NCBI GenBank assembly: GCA_017612655.1
Contig: JAGAFM010000061.1
Location: forward strand, 1-8,202
Source: Clostridia bacterium
Lineage (GTDB): Bacteria > Bacillota > Clostridia > Oscillospirales > CAG-272
Direction: 5' to 3'
Length of the DNA stretch: 8,202 nucleotides
Part shown: positions 5,044 through 8,202 of the stretch, in pieces
How the letters are laid out: each line of letters begins with the position of its first letter
Position numbering within the stretch: the first letter of the stretch is position 1
Notes under the pieces: model-generated
The model's input: only the letters and a program-made list of their open reading frames with translations
Told to the model about the DNA's origin: nothing
Databases searched by the model: none
Made by a program: the position numbers and the translations under genes

Positions 5044-6240
5044 ATGCAGACTGCAGGAGCACAGCGGGAAAAAACCGGATTTATCCGGGTTGCGAACGAC
5101 AAGATTTCGGGTCTGCTCGCACAGGACGGCCTTCATCCCATCGGATCACTGAAGGAACTCGGCCTTTACTCCATGCTCTCCGCCCTTCTTTCCATTCCCT
5201 ATTTTGAGTGTGCCCCGGGCGGGCTGCAGGCTTTTCTGATGAAGCACTGCACAAACCGATACCATTCGCTGCACGGCAGCTGGATGCGCCTCTCCTCCTC
5301 CGGCATGCTCAAGCGGGTCCGGATGCCGGTCGGACTCAACCGGTTTTCCGATTATTACGAACTGATGCATACGCCGCAGACAGACTCCCCCACCGTATCT
5401 CACCTTACCTGGGACGCAGGACGGAGATACCGGAGTCAGCGGACGGGATTCACCCCTCCTGCGGAAGATTTTACCATGGTCAGCTTCGCCGTCCTGATGG
5501 ACGAGCGCCTGTCCCTCTCCGCCAAGGGGCTGTATGCCGTTATCGCGAGAAAGCTGCGTCTGGCCGCCTCTCTCCCGGAGGAGGCGGAAAAGATCTGCAA
5601 GGATTCCCTGCGCAGATGCTGCCGGGAGGGATCCAGCGCCTTCGAACGGAGCTGGAAGGAGCTGAAGGCATGCCGGTATCTGACGCTGAAGCGGGAATGG
5701 AGCGCCTCCCTCCGGAAAATGCGCTACGTCTTTTCGCTGGAGGGCGGTGAACCTGCGATCCCCCCGCGTTCCGTCCCTCAGCCCGCCCGGTGGGCCACGC
5801 AGCCTGCCGGGAGTGAGCCTCCCGCCCGCCTGCACCGAACCGGTTCCGGCGAAACCCAAAAGCCGTCCGGGTTTTCCTCCGAAGAATTGCTTTCCTCCAC
5901 CCGGGAACGGATCGGATACGACGTCCTCTGCGCGGAATATCCGAAGGAACGTGTCGATCTGATTGTCTCGCTCCTGCGGGAAGGAATCCAGGCAGGACGG
6001 CGATCACCGGAAAGACTTCGCACCCTGAACGGAAAACCGGTCTCCCAGCGGGAAATCGCGGAACGCTTCTCCTCCGTCGGGGAAGAGGAAGTCTCCTTCG
6101 TGCTGGACACCTTCGCCTCGGTCGGCAAGGAACAGAAAATCCGGAACACCCGAGGCTATCTGATCTCTTGTCTCTATTTCTCCAAAGAAAATCTGGAGGC
6201 CTCTCTCGAAACATTTTTAATCGGTCAGATCCGAAACTGA
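5044..6240 (+). CDS. Second initiator-like DNA-binding protein with DUF6017 C-terminal domain (398 aa)
   Basis: Residues about 285-395 match DUF6017: TRERIGYDVLCAEYP, then VDLIVSLLREG, EEEVSFVLDTF and KIRNTRGYLISCLYFS in the usual order. DUF6017 is typically the tail of RepA_N-like or helix-turn-helix proteins on Bacillota plasmids and mobile elements. Residues about 141-232 look like a winged helix (FTMVSFAVLMDERLSLSAKG, then SSAFERSWKELKACRYLTLK, then a strand pair). Residues about 37-110 may be another winged helix, ending GMLKRVRM and a strand. A Pro-rich linker (about 234-280) separates these from the tail. The ATG has AAAGGAGG 10 nt upstream, an almost perfect site. It faces away from the origin and has its own promoter and terminator. 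It may be a second initiator or an origin-binding regulator; which of the two is not shown by sequence. Confidence 0.75.
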   Translation: MQTAGAQREKTGFIRVANDKISGLLAQDGLHPIGSLKELGLYSMLSALLSIPYFECAPGGLQAFLMKHCTNRYHSLHGSWMRLSSSGMLKRVRMPVGLNRFSDYYELMHTPQTDSPTVSHLTWDAGRRYRSQRTGFTPPAEDFTMVSFAVLMDERLSLSAKGLYAVIARKLRLAASLPEEAEKICKDSLRRCCREGSSAFERSWKELKACRYLTLKREWSASLRKMRYVFSLEGGEPAIPPRSVPQPARWATQPAGSEPPARLHRTGSGETQKPSGFSSEELLSSTRERIGYDVLCAEYPKERVDLIVSLLREGIQAGRRSPERLRTLNGKPVSQREIAERFSSVGEEEVSFVLDTFASVGKEQKIRNTRGYLISCLYFSKENLEASLETFLIGQIRN

Positions 6241-6354
6241 CCGGACACCAGGCCGGAGTCCCGGAAAACGGGCCCAGCTTGTTTTCCTGTGTCGAAAACC
6301 GGATTCCACCGCCTTAAAGTCTCTCCCGGCGGCAGAATTCTCTTCTCCGAACGG

Positions 6355-6384
6355 ACCTCACCTCGCAGGTGGGGTTCTTTTTTT
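6355..6384 (+). terminator. Intrinsic terminator after the DUF6017 gene
   Basis: ACCTCACCT (6355-6363) pairs with AGGTGGGGT (6367-6375), nine pairs including one T-G, around the loop CGC, followed by TCTTTTTTT. It lies 115 bp after the stop codon. Confidence 0.85.
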
Positions 6385-6460
6385 GCGCTTTTTCGGGCGT
6401 TGAATCCCCGGAAACGGAGCAGGGAACCGTAGCACCACGAAAACCGCATGGATGAAAATG

Positions 6461-6505
6461 GAAAGGATGGAAAGAGAATGAATGGAGAAGGGAAGGATGG
6501 AAAGA
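6461..6505. repeat. Purine-rich direct repeat, 30-bp offset
   Basis: GAAAGGATGGAAAGA (6461-6475) recurs as GGAAGGATGGAAAGA (6491-6505), 14 of 15 identical. The surrounding 6450-6515 is almost all A and G apart from the T of repeated ATG words. Confidence 0.6.
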
Positions 6506-6560
6506 AGTGAGATGGATCTCCGGCCGATGAAGGTCCGCGGGAAAATGATTAAATCCGTAT

Positions 6561-6590
6561 CTCTCTAAATCCTTTCGCTCTCTAAATCCT
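6561..6590. repeat. Perfect 13-bp direct repeat upstream of the kinase promoter
   Basis: CTCTCTAAATCCT occurs at 6561-6573 and 6578-6590, 17 bp apart. A partial third copy, TAAATCC, lies at 6550-6556, giving a 16-17 bp period. The repeats lie 70-110 bp upstream of the -35 box, where an activator might bind. Confidence 0.6.
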
Positions 6591-6605
6591 CTTCCGGGCG
6601 GAAGA
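6590..6605. repeat. Small inverted repeat next to the 13-bp repeats
   Basis: TCTTCC (6590-6595) pairs with GGAAGA (6600-6605) around GGGC. No T-run follows on the plus strand. It could be an operator half-site pair or chance. Confidence 0.25.
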
Positions 6606-6661
6606 AGGTAGCAGATGACGAAGAAGAGAGAGACAGAGAGTTCCCGGACGAAGCGGAAAAC

Positions 6662-6690
6662 TTGACACGGGAGGGTTCGTGCTATATAAT
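6662..6690 (+). promoter_or_regulatory. Consensus promoter of the sugar kinase
   Basis: A perfect TTGACA (6662-6667) and a perfect TATAAT (6685-6690) are separated by 17 bp. This is the strongest promoter by sequence in the window. Transcription would start near 6697, leaving a 95-nt leader. Confidence 0.92.
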
Positions 6691-6701
6691 GGAAGCAAAG
6701 A

Positions 6702-6759
6702 ACGGGCCTTTCCCCGGAGAAGCCGCCGGAACGGCGCAGGTTCCCCGTCTCAGGCCCGT
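6702..6759 (+). promoter_or_regulatory. Structured leader of the kinase transcript
   Basis: ACGGGCCT (6702-6709) is perfectly complementary to AGGCCCGT (6752-6759). Inside, CGCCG (6724-6728) pairs with CGGCG (6732-6736) around a GAA loop. The outer stem starts about 5 nt after the predicted transcription start and ends 13 nt before the ribosome binding site GGAAGGAG (6773-6780). There is no T-run. I do not recognise a known riboswitch. Confidence 0.45.
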
Positions 6760-6791
6760 CTCCATCCAAACCGGAAGGAGTCCACAAAAAA

Positions 6792-8096
6792 ATGAAAACA
6801 CTGGGTGTGGATATCGGAACGACGTCCGTCAGCGCGGCGGTCGTCGAAAACGGAGAGGTTCTGTCCTCCCGGACGCTTCCCAACGAAGCGGCCCTGCCCT
6901 CTGAGTGCCCGTGGGAGAAGATCCAAAACCCGGAAGTCCTGAAACGGACGGCGCTGTCCGCCGTTTCGGATCTGGCGCGGGAATATCCGGATATTGAAGG
7001 CATCGGCGTGACCGGACAGATGCACGGCATCCTGTACCACGACGCGGAGGGAAACGCCGTCAGTCCGCTGTATACTTGGCAGGACGGACGAGGCGACCTT
7101 TCGTTCTGTCCGGAATGCTCGTACGCCTCCCGTCTCCGCGAAATCACGGGGTACCCCGTCGCGACGGGCTACGGAACGGTCACCCATTTCTACAATCTGC
7201 AGAACGGGCTGGTACCCGAGAATGCCGCAGGCTTCTGCACGGTTCACGACTGGATCGCGATGAACCTCTGCGGAGGAAACGTTCCGCTGACGGACGCGAC
7301 CGACGCGGCCAGCCTCGGTCTGTTTGATCTCCGTCTCGGCCGTTTTGATGAAGCGGCCGCAGAAAAGGCGGGGTTTGTCCCATCCTTTTTCCCGAAACTG
7401 GCCAAAGAGCCCGGGATCGGGCGGTACCGGGAAGCGATCCCGGTTTTCGCGGCCATCGGGGACAATCAGGCGAGTTTTCTCGGTGCGACGGGAGGCGCGC
7501 GGGACGCGATGCTGGTCAACGTCGGAACTGGAAGCCAGTTTTCGGTCTTCTCCCCGGATTTCCGGCCGTGTCCCGGTCTGGAAATCCGTCCGTTTCCCGG
7601 AGAAGGCTGGCTGCTCGTCGGCGCTCCCCTCTGCGGGGGGCGCGCCTATGCGCTGCTGGAGCGTTTTTTCCGGGAGACAGTCCGGGAATTCGGAGGAGAC
7701 CCCCCGGCCGATGTTTACGACGCAATGGGAAGAATCCTGGAATCCCCTGAGCCCGCGGATCTTCCGACGGTGCTTCCTCTGTTTCAGGGAACCCGGGAGG
7801 ATCCCACGCTCCGGGGCAGGATCTCCGGGCTCAGTACGGAGAATTTCACCCCGCGCCACCTGATCTGGGCGATGCTGGAAGGCATGACGGAAGAACTGTT
7901 CGGACTGTACCGGAACTACCGGAACGGGGGAGGGGAGGACCGTCCTCTGACCGGATCCGGGAACGGACTCCGGAAAAACCGCGTGCTACGGGACTGCGTC
8001 AGCCGGAAGTTCGGACAGGAGCTCCGGATGTCAGGAGGTATGGAAGAGGCGGCGACCGGAGCGGCTCTGTTTGCACAGAGCAGTCTTTCTCTCTGA
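6792..8096 (+). CDS. FGGY-family sugar kinase, sedoheptulokinase-like (434 aa)
   Basis: An ATP-dependent cytoplasmic kinase of the FGGY (ASKHA) fold. GVDIGTTSVSAAVV (5-18) is the first phosphate loop, TGQMHG (74-79) and TWQDGR (95-100) line the sugar site, IGDNQASFLG (222-231) carries the catalytic Asp at 224, NVGTGSQFS (243-251) is the second phosphate loop, and LTGSGNGLRKN (386-396) with MEEAATGAALFA (417-428) binds the nucleotide. TWQDGR and GSGNxLRKN resemble sedoheptulokinases more than xylulokinases, and the length fits that group. It would make sedoheptulose 7-phosphate for the pentose phosphate pathway; D-xylulose is the main alternative. The ATG is 11 nt after GGAAGGAG. No transporter or partner enzyme is adjacent, so it stands as a single-gene unit in this window. 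Confidence 0.85.
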   Translation: MKTLGVDIGTTSVSAAVVENGEVLSSRTLPNEAALPSECPWEKIQNPEVLKRTALSAVSDLAREYPDIEGIGVTGQMHGILYHDAEGNAVSPLYTWQDGRGDLSFCPECSYASRLREITGYPVATGYGTVTHFYNLQNGLVPENAAGFCTVHDWIAMNLCGGNVPLTDATDAASLGLFDLRLGRFDEAAAEKAGFVPSFFPKLAKEPGIGRYREAIPVFAAIGDNQASFLGATGGARDAMLVNVGTGSQFSVFSPDFRPCPGLEIRPFPGEGWLLVGAPLCGGRAYALLERFFRETVREFGGDPPADVYDAMGRILESPEPADLPTVLPLFQGTREDPTLRGRISGLSTENFTPRHLIWAMLEGMTEELFGLYRNYRNGGGEDRPLTGSGNGLRKNRVLRDCVSRKFGQELRMSGGMEEAATGAALFAQSSLSL

Positions 8097-8125
8097 TCAA
8101 ACCCTCTGCGCTAAGAACGGAAACT

Positions 8126-8202
8126 GGACTGCGCATAATAAATTGATTCACGTGTACCCGTACGTCCACGCGGTACTCGGTGTCAATTTCTCAACGCAGT
8201 CC
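8126..8202. repeat. Long imperfect inverted repeat at the right edge (77 bp)
   Basis: Three nested arm pairs share one centre: GGACTGCG (8126-8133) with CGCAGTCC (8195-8202), AAATTGA (8140-8146) with TCAATTT (8183-8189), and GTACC (8154-8158) with GGTAC (872-offset position 8172-8176). The gaps between arms are nearly equal on both sides (6 and 5, then 7 and 6). The central loop is 13 bases. No T-run is visible. The palindrome ends exactly at the window edge, so it may extend. Confidence 0.6.

Larger units (their letters stand above)
6241..6791. other. Intergenic region between the DUF6017 gene and the sugar kinase (551 bp)
   Basis: It contains a terminator (6355-6384), a purine-rich direct repeat (6461-6505), a 13-bp direct repeat pair (6561-6590), a small hairpin (6590-6605), a consensus promoter (6662-6690) and a structured leader (6702-6759). 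I see no gene. Positions 6241-6350 hold only short, weak dyads (CCCG/CGGG at 6260-6272, CCGCC/GGCGG at 6309-6332). Confidence 0.7.

Noticed and set aside
4310..5062. Long minus-strand open frames across the origin (for example 250 and 149 codons)
   Set aside because: They run through the iterons, whose 21-bp multiples preserve frame, cross the 10-bp repeats and a promoter, start without convincing ribosome binding sites, and show no family motif.
6260..6332. Short hairpins CCCG/CGGG and CCGCC/GGCGG after the DUF6017 gene
   Set aside because: Arms of 4-5 bp in GC-rich DNA, without a T-run, are expected by chance; the real terminator is at 6355-6384.
6662..6904. 80-codon open frame over the kinase promoter and start
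   Set aside because: Its ATG codons lie in the promoter or leader without a ribosome binding site, and it overlaps the well-supported kinase in another frame.
6750..7859. 369-codon minus-strand frame opposite the sugar kinase
   Set aside because: It is antisense to a gene with all FGGY motifs and shows only the composition expected of a reverse-strand shadow.
8148..8201. C-terminal end of a convergent minus-strand gene (17 codons before a TGA, ending WTYGYT)
   Set aside because: An open frame of this length is expected by chance, and the same bases are explained by the inverted repeat. Sequence to the right would decide.
1..8202. The window as a complete circle, with the right edge joined to the left
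   Set aside because: Joining the ends would finish the RHH-like protein after six more residues (45 in all), without the second helix the fold needs. There is no overlap between the two ends to support a circle.
8126..8202. Integron attC site
   Set aside because: The overall folded form is similar, but I do not see the paired RYYYAAC and GTTRRRY core boxes at the ends.

Overview
The window looks like the replication and partition core of a low-copy plasmid or chromid from a Gram-positive bacterium, most likely a Bacillota (Clostridia or Erysipelotrichia type). The reasons are: a DUF6017-type C-terminal domain, a family best known from Bacillota plasmids and integrative elements; strong AGGAGG-like ribosome binding sites; near-consensus housekeeping sigma promoters; and a ParA/ParB pair of plasmid type. 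Base composition is moderately GC-rich by eye. I see no conjugation, resistance or transposase gene.

Layout. Positions 1-2374 (minus strand) hold a parA-parB operon followed by the first 39 residues of a ribbon-helix-helix-like protein that runs off the left edge. Positions 2375-2872 are a divergent control region with a promoter for parA on the minus strand, a promoter for the initiator gene on the plus strand, three copies of a 24-bp repeat centred on TTTCGAAA, and nested inverted repeats in the parA leader. Positions 2873-4036 (plus) encode a two-winged-helix replication initiator, closed by a clear intrinsic terminator. Positions 4037-5043 form a 1-kb non-coding origin with nine recognisable and two decayed 19-bp iterons, an AT-rich island, phased A-tracts, a possible minus-strand terminator and four 10-bp phased repeats next to a promoter. 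Positions 5044-6240 (plus) encode a second initiator-like DNA-binding protein with a DUF6017 C-terminus, followed by a terminator. Positions 6241-6791 are a repeat-rich intergenic region ending in a consensus promoter and a structured leader. Positions 6792-8096 (plus) encode an FGGY-family sugar kinase that looks most like a sedoheptulokinase. The last 77 bases form a long imperfect inverted repeat.

How it works together (inference). The first Rep would bind the iterons downstream of its own gene and probably also its promoter, where a related sequence covers the -35 box. ParA and ParB would segregate the replicon, with the TTTCGAAA repeats as candidate parS sites or operators. A TTGTTGCA word shared by the parA repeats, the rep promoter region and the first inverted iteron suggests that replication and partition may be cross-regulated. 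The DUF6017 protein sits on the other side of the origin, so the origin is flanked by two initiator-like proteins. The sugar kinase is a separate metabolic cargo gene with its own promoter and would feed the pentose phosphate pathway.
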